Assembly: GCA_007258455.2 (NCBI GenBank)
Contig: VDFB02275597.1
Location: 30,656 to 94,655 of the forward strand
Direction: 5' to 3'
Source of the DNA: Sequoia sempervirens
Taxonomy: Eukaryota > Streptophyta > Pinopsida > Cupressales > Cupressaceae
Length of the DNA stretch: 64,000 nt
Of the stretch, positions 23,933 through 36,400 are shown piece by piece (the stretch's first letter is position 1; each line of letters begins with the position of its first letter). The translations under genes and the position numbers were made by a program. The notes under the pieces are model-generated. The model was given only the letters and a program-made list of their open reading frames with translations, had not been told where the DNA came from and did not search any database.

Positions 23933-25354
23933 TGTAATGTCGTAAAATTGCACCCCTTGCAATTTCACATACATTCTTGCATATGCTTTAGTGTCCACTC
24001 CCTTAGCATCTTGTGTAGGCTAATTTTAGCCCTTACATCAGCCTTCTTCTCTCTCAGGATGCTCAAAAACCCCTTTTCAGTAGCTACCCTCACGTGCCAG
24101 CTTCACTTCAAACCTTGTGTTTTTCTCATTCGTGTCATTTTGTAGCATGATGTGTTTGCACACTAGCGTGTCATGTGGATTTATGTGTGCCGCGCTAGTG
24201 TCCCGTGATGTTTCGATGTTCAAATAATCATTTTCGAGCATGCTTGCCACTTGTCATCTACTTTTGTCAGTGGTAATGACTTGAGATGCCATGTAACTTC
24301 CCGAGAAGCTTCTTTTTGCTTCTCCTCTCTCCTTAAATGTTATCTTTTCAATCCATTTGTGTCTCTAGCATCATTCTAGCTTCTAGCTTCTTTCCAACCT
24401 TGGCTCTAGCATTTTTTCTCTTGTTATTTTGCTTATTTTGCTTGCACAACTTCATATAGCTTGTTACAATAGCTTCAAGCACTCTCAAAATCTCTTAGCA
24501 ACACCCTTTGCAACACTCTTGGCTCTTGCAGCTATATTGCTCTCTCCATTTGGCTCCCTTAAGCCTTGCATCTTCATCTCCCTTATCTCATGCTTGTGAG
24601 CATCCTAGGATTCCATATCCCTTATCAATTGTATTCTTATTTCGTGATACAAGTGCTCCTCGAGCGGGGATTACTTTTATCACCTACATTTTATGATATC
24701 AGTTCTCCTCCTTGAGCGGGGATTGCTTTTATCACTCATACTTGGTGGTGTGGGTTGTACTCCTAAAGCGGGTGTTGTTTTCACCACACACTTTGTCCAT
24801 TTCAGTTACACTCTCTCTTTTTATCTAGCTTTCTATGGAGGTGGGAACACCAAAACAGGTGTTTGACTAAGGAAAACCCCTATATAGCCCCAACACTTTC
24901 TCCAAATCTTATGCATGCAAGTATTGAATACATTCATTTGCTAGAAGATTCATTACTTGGGTGGTTGTAAGTATTTCCTTTCTTCTCCTTATCTTTATCA
25001 GTTCTACTTCACTTTATTTCAATTTTGTTATATTATGTTGCTTTCTCACATTCCAAGATTTCTTAGCAATTAGAGTAGAAGTAGCCAATTTGTCATTTTA
25101 TGTGATAAACTCACTTTCTAGTTTGTACAGACACCAACGTGCCAAAGAGATGCGAGTGAGTCGCACTGTCATCCCAGACCTATGTTGTCGTGCTTTGGTC
25201 GAGGGCCTATTAGTCTATCTAAAAAATCTTTGTGAACTGCTCTTTCTAATTCAAGAACTCTTGTGTTTGTTCCTTAAGGTTGTTTAGGGAAATTCACTCC
25301 GTGAGGCTCTCTGAATGAAGAGAACTCATGAGCCATGAATCCCCCTTTTCTACA
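23933..25354 (+). repeat. Right LTR of Gypsy element 2
   Basis: 1422 bases, TGTAATGTCG...TTCTACA. The 114-bp segment that is doubled in the left LTR occurs once here (about 24560-24670). Confidence 0.88.
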
Positions 25355-25740
25355 CCTACTACACAAAGGTATTCATCTTTTAATGGTTATTGTTATTCTT
25401 GCAATAAGTTTGGACATAAGGTTGTAGAATGTAGAAGTAGAATGATTTAGATTGTTCAATCATTTCTCGGTCAGTGTTATACATGCAATAGATTTGGTCA
25501 TAGAGCTAGTGAATGAAAATATCAGATGATAATTAGTTATAATAATGGTATGGTGTTTCAATATTTCAATGGCTATTGTTATGCATGCAATGGATTTATG
25601 AATAATGCTAATTAGTGTAAATCCAAAATGGGTGGAATTAAGCTTGTTCAAAAAGGTGTCACATGTCATAAATGCAACAAACAAGGACATATATTAAAGT
25701 TTTGTAGAAGCAAGAATGTGAAACCCCCTTGTTTCACAAA
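25355..25740 (+). pseudogene. Copia-like gag, zinc-knuckle part
   Basis: Continuation of the outer element's gag after the Gypsy insertion. It shows CYSCNKFGHKVVEC, CYTCNRFGHRASE, CYACNGFMNNAN and CHKCNKQGHILKFC: four tandem CCHC-type nucleic-acid-binding knuckles, two of them damaged. Several stops interrupt the frame. Confidence 0.75.
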
Positions 25741-26310
25741 AGAAGGCTAATCCAACAAAGAATGTGGATTCGGTTGAGATGAAGAAGGAAATGAACAAGA
25801 TCTAGAAAAAGAAAGAAGAGAGTGAGGTAGAGAATGAGTTTGTGCCAGCCCATGGTGCAAATGTTTCCTCTGGAAACTAGATGAAGGGATTTGGCTTAGG
25901 GGGAGTTTTAACAGAATATTTTTAAGACCCTACAAAATCTATGGTGTGATGCCTTCAACACATAGGCATAGATGTAGTTTGAGATGCTTGAACTATTGGA
26001 GAAAACACTAGTGAAAAATCTCTTAATGTGGAGATTTGTGGAGTGATGGAAGATGACTATGACTGCACAGTTCAGGTTTACCAGGTTTTCTACCTAACAT
26101 TAATCACTATAATCCATGCACTTTAGGTTTTCAAAAAATTATTTATATGTAATTTCACATATATTTAAGTTGTTACAATCAAGTATTTGAAGAAGTGAAG
26201 AGCAGGTAGAGGCAAAGTGAAGTGTTTCCAAATTGTTGTGTGAAACCCTACCGAAAGAAGAATTCAAAGGTATTTTTCATTTTCTATTAAACCCTAATTT
26301 TAGAAGTAGT

Positions 26311-29300
26311 TCATAATGTATACTCCTCAAGCGATTGATGTCCTAGAAGAACCAAGACCTAAATTCAAGAAACACCCCTTTAAATCCATGGAAACAGATC
26401 TAGATGGTGTGTTTTCAAAGGTTTTGAATGGTGTAATGCATACTGAGGATGTGAGAATCACATTCATGTGAAAAATGAAGAGTATGATCGTGCAAAGTTG
26501 GGAGAGCTTTGGGTTAATGAGCTCACTAGAGATGATTTTGAGTTGAAACCATAATTTAAAAGCTTGACAAAGAAGTTGGATGTATGGAGCAATTTTCCAA
26601 ACTTTTGTTATGAGAATGCATGGATTAATTACGCACTAAGAAGAATCCATAATAAGTTTATGTGGTTGGATATGCCACATCTAATCAACAAACAAGCTAT
26701 CAAAGCAGTTATAGGCTTATGTTATGAAGGACCCATTCTAACAATGAAGGTCGTGAAAAATGAGATGGTTATGAAGCTTATCAAAGCAAAATTCGACAAG
26801 CGTGCCCTCACAGTGAAGGATACAAATGATTCAACAATAAAATATGCATCCATGATGATCAATTACAAGATATACTACACTAACAAAGAGAATTTTGTGT
26901 TGGCAATGACCATTCATACTGATCACCAGATGGTGAAAGAGGGTTTGGACATAGATCTATGTGAGCTCCTGAGACAACAGTTGATGGAGAACCTTCAAAA
27001 GATAAAAGAGTCTCGATACCATTTATGATATGGTACCCTTATCATATGTTTGTTGTTTTACTTTCTCAAATAATTGCCTGGTGCAAAGAATGTTGTATGG
27101 TTGGATGGTATTCCTATTGCAATTCAGATTATGGATCACTTAAGAAGGTTTGGAAGCATAGAAATATAAAATAGTATGTTATGGGGTTTATTCAAGACCT
27201 TCCAAGGGAAGATGTAAGAAATAGAAAATATTCATAAAAGTGTTTTTGAGAAATACAAGGACATAACCTTTATAGTTACTAGAGATGAATGTATTATGGA
27301 AGCAGAACCCAAAACAGTTTGAATTCTAAAAATGGGCTATGAGGTGATAAAAGATATAACCATAGGTCTTGCATATCTCATGTTGAAAAAAAAAGAGACC
27401 CTACTATGGATAGGCTTGGAACCTATGAGGATACGTGAAGTGCATTTGAAGCACAAAGAAAAGGAAATAAAGAAAAATGTAGAGAACATGCAGGAAAAGT
27501 TGGAAGAGATTGTTGGTTCTTCCAAGAGGACTGTGGAGAAGATCAAAGCCCCATCTATGGATCCACAGGAGACAAAGCACAAGAAGGTCCATTAGGACCT
27601 CTAATCCCTCTCCAGTTGTTCTAAATGCATCCAAAATGAAGCCTACAGTTGGTGTGAAGAAGAAAGCAACATCGAGTGCACTTGCAACACAACATAATCC
27701 TCTATAGAGGAGAAGAAAAGAAAAAGACACAAGAGAGAGATTTGTAGGATATGATGATGATGATGATGATGATGAAGGACCTTTAAGTTGGTCTAAAAAA
27801 GAAAATCAAGTTCTCTCAAGTAGAGACAAGTGAAAATAATGCTAAGTTCTATATTGTGGACATAAAAAGTGAAGTAGAGAAGTAGAAGAAATCTTTTGTC
27901 ATTTAGAAGGGAGAAAATACATTCAGTGAAGGGTAAAGGTCTCCTAAGGGAAAAATCAAGGGAAATAAGAAGGAAAATCCCCCTCCGATAAGGGAGCATA
28001 ACCCTCTAAAACTAGATGCTTTGTTTATTGGCATTACAAATTTTGGTCTGTTGGAAGAAACTGCATAGATGTATCTAGATAAAAACAATGAAAGTAAGGC
28101 CACAATTGGAGAGGCCATTGTAAAATATATGGTTACTTTTAACACCAGTTTGATTGAAATTGAAAATTAGCTTCAAAATGACTTACAAGGTTTTTTAAGC
28201 ACAAGAAGAGGCATTCGATGAAGATGCAAAGATCAAGACTTTTTCCTTGGAGAAGATTGGTTCTTCTCTCATGGATGAAGACAAGGAAAGATTGGCTCAA
28301 GTTTACAATAGGGAATTCATAATGAAGCAAAGAGTTAGCACCCTAATGAGAAAGGATAAAGAAGACATAGAGAGGTTGAAGGATGAAAAACTGCAAAAGG
28401 TTGTAGATCTAGTGAAGGAGTTAGGTATGTCTCTAGATGATGAGACTGAAATACAACAAGATGCATCTGCTTTAGAGATCAATGAACCTATTGGTGAAAC
28501 TAAAGGTGCAAAAAATGAACATGTGTCTACACCTGAGGGTGATCAGGAAGCCATAATAACAAATAATACCCCTTCGGTTATAGAGAATATTATTGAGGAA
28601 GAAAATAATAATGATTCCCAGAGAAGGAAGAAGCTTAAGTAGAACAGGAATTGCCTCTCTTGAATGTGCAAAATAATGTAGAGAAAAAGGAAGGAGAAAA
28701 ACAAGAGATCCTAGAGAAATTTGAGGTGCAGAAAGATGAAGACTTGCCTCATCTGGATGGTGAGAAAGTTGCTAAGGAAAAGAAGAGTGCAAAAGACTGC
28801 TCCGACAGTGAAGAGCAAGAGAAGGAAAAGGAGAAAAAGGAGAAAAAGGAAGAGGGAAGCACTCAAATGGATGGTGAATCCTCCAAAGAATTTGGGGATT
28901 CCTTGAAGAGCTTACTAGAAATGCAACTTCAATTCCAACTATTGGTGTCAACATAGTTGCTATAAATTCCTATGTAACAAGGGTAGGTTGACATGGAAAA
29001 AATGTCTCCCTTGCATAAGCTTCAACTTGGTGATGTGTTTCATGCCTCTGTGAGAAAGGCGATTTTACACTCACTAGAAGAGTCTTGAGATGATAGATGA
29101 GGCAGTGAAAGTGTACTAAAAGATAGCTTCCCCGGTGCACAAGTTGACAACTCCTTATTTGGTGTATAGCAAGTAAGGCTCCTCCTTGATTCCTTTAAGG
29201 AATATTCTATCAGCTTAGAGGGAGAAATTGGAAAAGGAAGTGAATAAGAAGATAAATGATAAAAGGTTAGTAGATACCTCTGACGAATGTGCTATTTCAT

Positions 29301-29800
29301 ACTATAAGTTTCAGAGCAACTTAAATGATATTCAAAATTGTGTGGAGGAAGTAAAAGTTTTGTTTCAATTTTATTTAAAATGGCCCATTTCTACCAAGAG
29401 CATAAAGGATTAGATAGACTCAATTGAGTCTCAGATTGATCAGGCCTTTGAAGTCTATGATTTGGTTAGTGATACAGATGGTGCTACAAGGATTGCAATA
29501 AATAATTTGCATGGTCATTTTTTCTAGCTATAAGAGTAGAGAGAGAAGATAATAATGCAATAATGCCAACTCATAGACCTAGTAAGTGCAAGGCTTACAT
29601 CTCTTACTACAATTTTAGCTGATGTAAAGAAGATGCTACAACGTAATTTGGTACCCAACTCTTTGAATGAAGGTGAATAGCTCTATTTGAAGTTTGAGAA
29701 TCAGTGTGGAATACTTGCCTTTGCTAAGAAGGATCTAGAGGCACACCTTGCGAAATTAAGGGTGTCTAATCAAGGCGATTTGCCTTGCACAAGCTAAGTT
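26311..29800 (+). pseudogene. Long unknown ORF of the outer Copia-like element, broken by stops
   Basis: Starts MYTPQAIDVLEEPRPKFKK at 26311 and continues through frame changes. Open pieces are 26564-27028 (LTKKLDVWSNFPNFCYENA, KAVIGLCYEGP), 27332-27595 (lysine-rich), 28247-28642 and 28651-28956 (Glu/Lys-rich coiled coil), and 29228-29413. It ends shortly before the purine tract and right LTR. The original product may have exceeded 1000 residues. I recognise no polymerase, protease or integrase. It occupies the position where pol should be. An (ATG)8 run lies at 27751-27775. Confidence 0.5.
27751..27775 (+). repeat. (ATG)n microsatellite
   Basis: Eight ATG trinucleotides in a row inside the unknown ORF region; would encode a run of aspartates or methionines depending on frame. 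Confidence 0.9.
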
Positions 29801-30097
29801 GTACATTTTTGTTCTATATAAATAACTTTCCACATTGCAATGTACATATGTAGATGTATTAGAGAGTTTCAAGTAATACATTTTTGGTTAATTTTGTTGG
29901 AGAAGAGATGAGTGTATGAATGAAGCTGTAAGGGTGAGAGTTGTTATTCCCATGTACATACAAATATATATCTTCAAAGGGGGAGAAATGTAGAAATCTG
30001 AAAAGTTTGATATTATGGATCCTTTGCCCTTAATGTCAAAGGGGGAGAAGATTAGAGAAGTTTGTGTAGTGTTGCCATTAATCACAAAGGGGAAGAT

Positions 30098-31197
30098 TGT
30101 TAGAAAATTGACTTGTTGGAAGAGATTGTTGGAAGTTTGTCATTGAAGATTGTGTGTTGGAAACATGAGTTGAATGGAGAGATTGATGGAGATTGATGAG
30201 AATATGATGTTATATGGTGTTGTCATTTATGGATACCCATTGGAAAGAGATGCAGAAGTGTTGGTTTGTAAATATTAGATGATTGGATATTTGACTATCT
30301 AGAATGCACTTCTAGTGTTCAGAGAACCAGTCTTTTGGTCTGTATTGCTCCACCATGAAGAATTTGATTATGCTTTTTTGAGGTAATGTTGGTACACTTT
30401 GGAAGACTAAATCCAATTTTTCATAATCTAATGTCATCCATAATCAAAGATAATAGTGACATAGTATCGGTCTAGAAATGCTAGTGTAACTGTGACAGAG
30501 TGTATGATTGGAATGCTCTGCATTCCACCATGGATGAAAATTTTGGTATGTGAATTTGCAGAAGTGTTTGACGATTCTTGTAGTATGTTTTATCCAAGTG
30601 GCAAGTGTTTTGGTTGACAACATGTCAATTTGTGAGTGAACAAATGGTTCATTCTATTATTACTTCACCTATGGTACTAACCTAAGTATTTTTGGGTTGT
30701 GCAAAGATGAGTAAAGTATGGAGCAATATTATGAGAATAATTATAGGTCATGCCAACCTATCCTAATGCATGATATGATTTTTTTTCTTTTGCAAGGCAT
30801 GTATGGTTGAGTTTTGAGCTGACATGGTGATGTGTTGCACAATACATGTTTTAGGCCGACCTAATTGATGTTTTGGTTGGTTGCAATATATATAAAATGT
30901 TAATTCCTTATGTGGCATAGATGAGATGTGAGATAATTAAGCATGTGTCTAAGATTTAGAGTAGAGAAGTGGGAATTGGTTTTGAGGTGAAGAATGAAGT
31001 GTGTTAAGTCAATATTTTGAGCTTCAGTGAATCTGTATCTTCAACATAAGTCATATGCATTGTTAGCAGTTCATATTTGATAGTGAGCCACCCTTTCTTC
31101 TATATCTTTCTATTCTAGGTAGTGAGCCCTTTGGAAATGAGCCACCAATGGTGAGCCTTTCTTCTTTTGGATAGTGAGCACACCAATTATATCTAAC
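30098..31197 (+). repeat. Right LTR of the outer Copia-like element, 3'-truncated
   Basis: Starts TGTTAGAAAATTGACTTG and aligns to the left LTR until CCAATTATATCTAACA near 31197. The final 225 or so bases of the left LTR have no counterpart. Confidence 0.8.
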
Positions 31198-31689
31198 AAG
31201 CCAACTAGTGCCCATAAATGTAGAACTAGGACTGATTTGCCTAGAATGGTGAATGAGTCCCTCCAGGGCTGAAAAATAGCATCAACAACATTTCAAATGT
31301 AATTTCCAATCTTCATCAAGGTTCTAGGTGCACACTTTTAGTTTGATTCAATTTTGTTAAGTTTTACATTCATTTCAAGTTCATTGTTGCATTACACAAT
31401 GCGTTTTCAAACAGGTCACATTTCTTTGGTTTGGCATGTTTAATCAATCAATTTAATTACTTTATTGAATTTATAGCATTTCATTTATCCTAAATAACAT
31501 CATACACATCCTAATTTGAATGAACCTAGCTAGCATTTTTGGCCTACCTCTCTCCTTTTAGGTGCAAAACCCTAGAAGAGCTAGAGAGCCTTGTGGTGCC
31601 AAAAATCTATGGTTCATTATTATTGAAAAAACATACATAAAATATACCTCTTCCAACCCCTACACTCAATATATTAACTACAACATCGA
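31198..31689. other. No gene recognised
   Basis: AT-rich spacer between the truncated Copia LTR and the next Gypsy LTR; nothing recognised. Confidence 0.4.
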
Positions 31690-31867
31690 AAATTGTCACC
31701 CTTAACAACTTCACACTAGGTTTTTCTCCCCACTATGTGTTTGGACCTAATTATGCATTTAATTGCTTGTTATAAAATATTTATCAAAAAATAAAACATG
31801 GGAAATAAAAATATGCATTTAATATTTTTCCCCCAACACTTTTGATCCCAAAAAATGGTGGATCTAA

Positions 31868-31890
31868 TCTAGGGAACCCTATGCCCTAGA
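31868..31890 (+). other. Conserved hairpin, family A, site 1
   Basis: TCTAGGG at 31868-31874 pairs perfectly with CCCTAGA at 31884-31890 (7 bp, 9-base loop). Confidence 0.6.
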
Positions 31891-32652
31891 CCACCTATTT
31901 TGGCTCCAATTTTTAATATGTCGGTGTTAGTAATTTATTATTTGAAATTCAAATTTTAACTGTCCACTATCGAAATTTTATTTTTGGGAAATTAGGATAA
32001 GTGCATATAAATACTTAGTCATTTTATCATTTAAAATGCTAAGGAGAGCTAAAAAATATATTGAGAAAATTAAAGATCCTAAAATCAGTCAAGGGAAGTC
32101 AAGGGAAGAACTAGTAGCAGTACTACATAATTTTCATCATTCAAGTTCAATCTTGCAAGACATCAAGATGAAGGAAATAATTATGTGCAAGGATCTATCA
32201 TGATCAATCATGCCAAATTATGAAGATGTATCGAGTTATCCTCTACATGTTAGTTGCAACAACCTATTGTGTTTAGAATCAAACTTTTGTAGGTCTATCG
32301 AGAATTCAAGGCATCCATCAATCAACATCAATCAAATTGTGTGTGATATCTCTTCGTCAAGGGTTTTCACATCAAGGTAACACTATCATTTGTCATTCAT
32401 CATTTTAGTCAATTATTATTGTTTTAACCTCTGGATAGCTTAGGGTATGCTCTCTTGATCATCATCAATCATTGTATGGAGGTAGGAATACCAAAATGGG
32501 GTTTTACTTAAGCAAGCCCCTATACAACACAACATTTTCCCCCAATTTTGTGTGTGTAGGTCAAATATAAAGGTGTTAGTCAATGATAATCTAGGGAAGT
32601 AGAGTGCATACCTACAATCCAAAATTTGCATATCCAAGGAAGTCATAGTTAA

Positions 32653-32678
32653 GTCTAGGGTGTACTTGTACTCTAGAC
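32653..32678 (+). other. Conserved hairpin, family A, site 2
   Basis: GTCTAG at 32653-32658 pairs with CTAGAC at 32673-32678; the stem extends with a wobble pair to 9 bp. Followed by a conserved AAT-T-A-GC-AAAATTT stretch. Confidence 0.6.
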
Positions 32679-33601
32679 CAACCAATTTAAGCTAAAATTT
32701 ATAGTGAATGCTCCTCTCTATTGTCACTTCTTAGATCTAAGTTAATTTTGTAACTTTATATTTTCGTCTATCTAACAAATTACAGTTTTAGATCTAGGGT
32801 TATATGTAAAATATGCTTTTCAAATTACACATCAAATTTATCATCCACACAACACATCACAAACATAAATCACTAGGGGATTGTCTCTCCATTATAGAAA
32901 CATGTCAATCATCAAAACCCTAGTTCATTTATGTTAAATGTTTAGTAAGTGAAAAGGGGATAATCTTAGTCATCCTAATTGGATCTAGGATCATTTTTCT
33001 TATGAAATATTTTGGTGAACTTGACATATCCTACAGTTGTAATTTTTCTAATTTTTGATTGCATAAAATCTAAAAATTGAATTTAAATTGAAAATCTTAT
33101 TGATAATTTGCATTTATTTTAAAAAACTATCCATTTTCATTGGTTGTTCATCACAAAAAAAAAAATGATTTTAATTGAATTGCAAAAAATTCATATATCT
33201 AATTTTCTCTGTTTAGGGCTTAGATATGAATTATTTTTATTGAGAAAATTAATTGCAAAATTATTCTATCATTTATGCATTCATAATTTACTGAAAAACA
33301 TTGAAAAGGTGACAAAATTGCATAGTATTTTTATTTCAAAATATCAAAAAATATATTTTTTAATATATTTTTGTTAAAAATTAGTCAATTATAGTATTCA
33401 ATTTTTGAAAATTATCATTTTAACATATTTAATTGTCTTAAAAATATCAAAAATTGCATTTATGTATGTGATTCATATAGAAAAAATAGGTTTTGGTGCA
33501 TTTCCATAAATTTTCTCACTTTCAGACCTAAACCTCTAAAACACAGGACCCTTAGACACTTTCAATGATTGTCAAATTTTAAAATTTTCAAAATTAATTT
33601 T

Positions 33602-33633
33602 CTAGTCTATGACGTCCTTGTGCCCTAGACTAG
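33602..33633 (+). other. Conserved hairpin, family A, internal site 3
   Basis: CTAGTCTA at 33602-33609 pairs perfectly with TAGACTAG at 33626-33633. Loop carries GTCCTTGT. Confidence 0.6.
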
Positions 33634-34149
33634 CTAGTTCAGGGTGAAATTTTATGTGCAAAACCCTATTTGTGGTCTCTGTTCAGAACTGGTTCCTATT
33701 TCTAATAGTTTGTCCTCAAACTTTCAAGTTTTGTTTTGCATATCCAATTTTCCCTAATTTACTTAATTTAGTACAATACCCCTAAAAAAGGACAATAAAA
33801 AGATGTTTTCTTTTCAAAAGTCTAGTTTTAATATAGCAAAATATGGATCTTCTTTGTTGTCACTTCTCAGATCCAAGTCAGTTTTGAAACTTTCTATTTT
33901 CATTTTTATGATAAATTATATTTTCAAATCTAGGGTTATATGTTAAATAGGCTTGTCAAATAATACAATAAATTTATCATCCACACAACAAATCACAAAC
34001 ATAAATCACTACAAGATTGAATCTCCATTGCAGCAGCAAGTCAATCATCAAAACCCTAGTCCATTTATGTTAAATATTTAGTAACTGAAAAGGCAATAAT
34101 GTTAGCTATCCTAATTGGATCTAGGATCACTTTTCCTATGGAACATTAA

Positions 34150-34265
34150 CCTATTATAATTGCAATTTAATATGTACATGGGTACCCAACATGTCCTCAT
34201 AGTCAAGACACATCCTTGCATCATTTGTATGAGTTGGTTCCTCCCTAAGTTGCACTTAAGGGGGG
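34150..34265 (+). pseudogene. 3' end of a Copia internal region with polypurine tract
   Basis: The sequence running into TTGCACTTAAGGGGGG is the usual end of a plant Copia internal region; the purine tract abuts an LTR start (TGTTGGTGTGAA) at 34266. Confidence 0.55.
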
Positions 34266-34747
34266 TGTTGGTGTGAATAAGGCTTTTACCTAGCTAGTTC
34301 ACCTAGTAGGTCCTATTCACATGTTAATTTTAATTAGGCCTTTGGAATATTTCTAAAAGTCTTAGTTGGCATTAGGTCTTATATTATCTTATATCATTTA
34401 TTTCTTGTGTATTAAGTAATTTAATTTTTGTTGTCTCATGACATACAATTAAGACATTTGTCATGATCTTGTATAATTTGATGTCTCTCCTTGGCTATAT
34501 AATCAATGGGCTCAAATGTATAAATCAACGATCATAATTCAATTGTAATCTATTTATATTTTTTGATAGAATATCATTATTCTCTCATAGTTGATCTCTC
34601 TCTTACTTTCATAGAAGTTCCTAGATCTTGGGTGGCTACAATCTTCAACCAAATCTTTCATGTTATAGAGCATTCTATAAAAACTCTTACAATCCTCTCT
34701 ATAGTTTCATTTTATTTTGGCATATACAAAGTTGTTTTCTACCATAC
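34266..34747 (+). repeat. Copia LTR (3' LTR or solo remnant)
   Basis: Starts TGTTGGTGTG after a purine tract and probably ends CCATACA near 34747. It has a TATA-like stretch (GGCTATATAATC near 34493). The partner LTR is not in the window. Confidence 0.55.
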
Positions 34748-35690
34748 AATACTTTTATTTATACCAAATTCATAATATTTATATAATAATAATTCCCTCC
34801 ATTATTTGAACTTAGCACTTTTATTTTTTATCCATTTGATTTTTAGAAAGTAAATTAAAATATTTAAAATTACTTAAAAAAATTATTTATGCTTTAAGAA
34901 ATAAATCTAGCTTTTATGTAAGCAATTGTGAATAAAGGAAATATTGTAATAATATAATTTTTATTTAAACAACATTCACATGATAAAATTGTCATTTTGA
35001 TTAACTTCTAATAATATATGTTCTCTATTGTTACTAGAATTAAACTTTACTATGTTTATCAAGCACATAGTATTCTAAAAATATTAAAAATTCAGAGTAA
35101 TTAGATAAACTATCCACCATTATTTTTATTTAGGAGGGTTTCAAGCCCTTTTCCACCAATATTACCCATCATGTGGTAAATCAACATGCGTACTTCAATT
35201 TTTTAAGTATATAACTTGAGTTACAATAAGTAGATATATTAAGCTTGAAAAATATCCTACATTGAGATCCCCTAAGGTACCACTAGATTCCCATTATCCA
35301 ATTTTCAATTATTATTATCAAATATGAAATGCTCTCAAATATCATTTATTAGTTCTAATTATATGTCATTCATAAAATATACTAACACATCTACGAGAAA
35401 TTTCACTCTCTTGTCATTAAGCATAACTTTTACCTATCCTCTCCCTATAAGAATTTAGGTTATATAAGACAAAAAAAAAAATTAACCACCATTAATCACG
35501 AGTGATGTTAGTTAAAATAAATAAATAATATTTTTCCTCATTAAAGAATATATCATTAGAGGAATATTTAAAATATTTTTTCCTATTCTACATTTATTTA
35601 TTACATAGCCCCATTTTCTATACATTCAAAATTTAAGTTTATTAGTACCAAGTTTCTACATCATCCTTTTAAAATAGATCTCACCTTATT
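34748..35690. other. No gene recognised
   Basis: Very AT-rich. The minus strand may hold further decayed Copia sequence continuous with the gag relic to the right, but nothing definite. Confidence 0.35.
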
Positions 35691-35699
35691 CCTATTTTT

Positions 35700-36400
35700 C
35701 TTACAATATTTTTCCTTAGGCTGACACAATATTTACATCATCATTAGAAACCCAGTCAATAATAGAGTTTCACCTTTTTTGTTTACTAATAAAATAACAG
35801 CAAGGACATCCGTTTTAGAATTAGCAGTAGAAACATTCAATACAACAATTAACTTATCCTTAGATTTGGGTAAAAATTAAAGTAATAAAATAAAGCTATC
35901 CTCATCTTCTATATTAACACTAGTACTACATAGCTATCTTAAAAATTTACTAAAAGCATTTAAATGATTGGCTATAGAGTCCTCTTCCACAATTTTTAAA
36001 GAATACAATTTTAGAAGACTTATTTATGAGAGCCTTATTTTAATAGATCTCACTAATTCTCTTTTATAAATTGAAGGTGGTGGTTTCCTCTAAGACATTC
36101 AAGGGGAAAAAAAATCTACAAGACACAACCATGTGATTCACCATGCCATTTTATCTACCTTTCTCCTATATTCACATTAAACATCTTTAGGATTAGATTT
36201 CATTGTCACATCTTTGTATTGATCTATATCTTCCAATAGATCCTCCATTTTTAGTTCTCATAGCTTGAACATGGGGACATTAAGTTTTACAATCTATACT
36301 CATAATGTACTTGTCATGGCTTCTCTAACCACACCCATATTTGCAAAATCACTAGAATTAAACTTCCAATACAACCACAAAAGTCTGTAACACTATAAGA
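35700..36400 (-). pseudogene. Decayed Copia gag (UBN2-type)
   Basis: Read on the minus strand, one frame gives LYSLKIVEEDSIANHLNAF, a stop, then NIEDEDSFILLL, a stop, and FLPKSKDKLIVVLNVSTAN. This is the order of the plant Copia gag core: a hydrophobic DSVxxHLNAF-like helix, then an IxxEDxxxxLLxSLP-like helix. Multiple stops and shifts show an old, dead copy. No LTRs could be tied to it. Confidence 0.6.

Larger units (their letters stand above)
11268..25354 (+). mobile_element. Ty3/Gypsy LTR retrotransposon (Tat/Ogre-like gag region), inserted in the Copia-like gag
   Basis: LTRs 11268-12774 and 23933-25354 both start TGTAATGTCG and end CTACA. Flanks are CCTGT and CCTAC, an imperfect 5-bp target duplication. 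The primer site TTTTGGTGAACCCGACGTG follows the left LTR. A purine tract AAAGTGGGGGCAAAA precedes the right LTR. The internal region holds a repeat-rich gag ORF, a retropepsin-like segment with LLGRPWIHAMGA, a G-patch-like segment and a 75-bp tandem array, but no reverse transcriptase, RNase H or integrase. It is interrupted by another Gypsy element at 13076-19399 and by a probable solo LTR near 21172-21945. The protease plus G-patch order is what I know from Tat-lineage elements. Confidence 0.85.
9264..31197 (+). mobile_element. Copia-like LTR retrotransposon, outermost of a three-level nest
   Basis: Left LTR 9264-10603 and right LTR 30098-31197 align along their length, starting TGTTAGAAA. 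The right copy stops matching about 225 bases before the LTR end and so is 3'-truncated. Just inside the left LTR sits TTGGCATTAGAGC, a variant of the Met-initiator-tRNA primer site (TTGGTATCAGAGC). A purine tract, AAAGGGGAAGA, precedes the right LTR. The internal part consists of a coiled-coil gag piece (10669-11267), zinc knuckles (25355-25740) and unknown ORFs (26311-29800). No protease, integrase or reverse transcriptase is seen, so the element is non-autonomous. A 14-kb Gypsy element interrupts gag. Without that insert the element is about 7.8 kb. Confidence 0.85.
31690..34145 (+). mobile_element. Gypsy LTR element remnant (family A, copy 1): LTR, internal remnant, 3' LTR fragment
   Basis: A full-length LTR of about 1.3 kb (31690-33009) is followed by TTTTGGTGAACTTGACATA, the same type of primer site as in elements 2 and 3. 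After about 830 bases of AT-rich internal sequence, the last part of the LTR recurs at 33843-34145 (shared TTTATCATCCACACAAC, ATCAAAACCCTAGT and CTAATTGGATCTAGGATCA). The element thus looks deleted down to one LTR, a leader and the 3' end of the second LTR. It is a diverged relative of the LTR at 50798-52174. Confidence 0.75.

Noticed and set aside
13071..25359. A CRISPR-like or other bacterial array from the regular repeats
   Set aside because: Units are contiguous without unique spacers and sit in plant LTR elements with target duplications.
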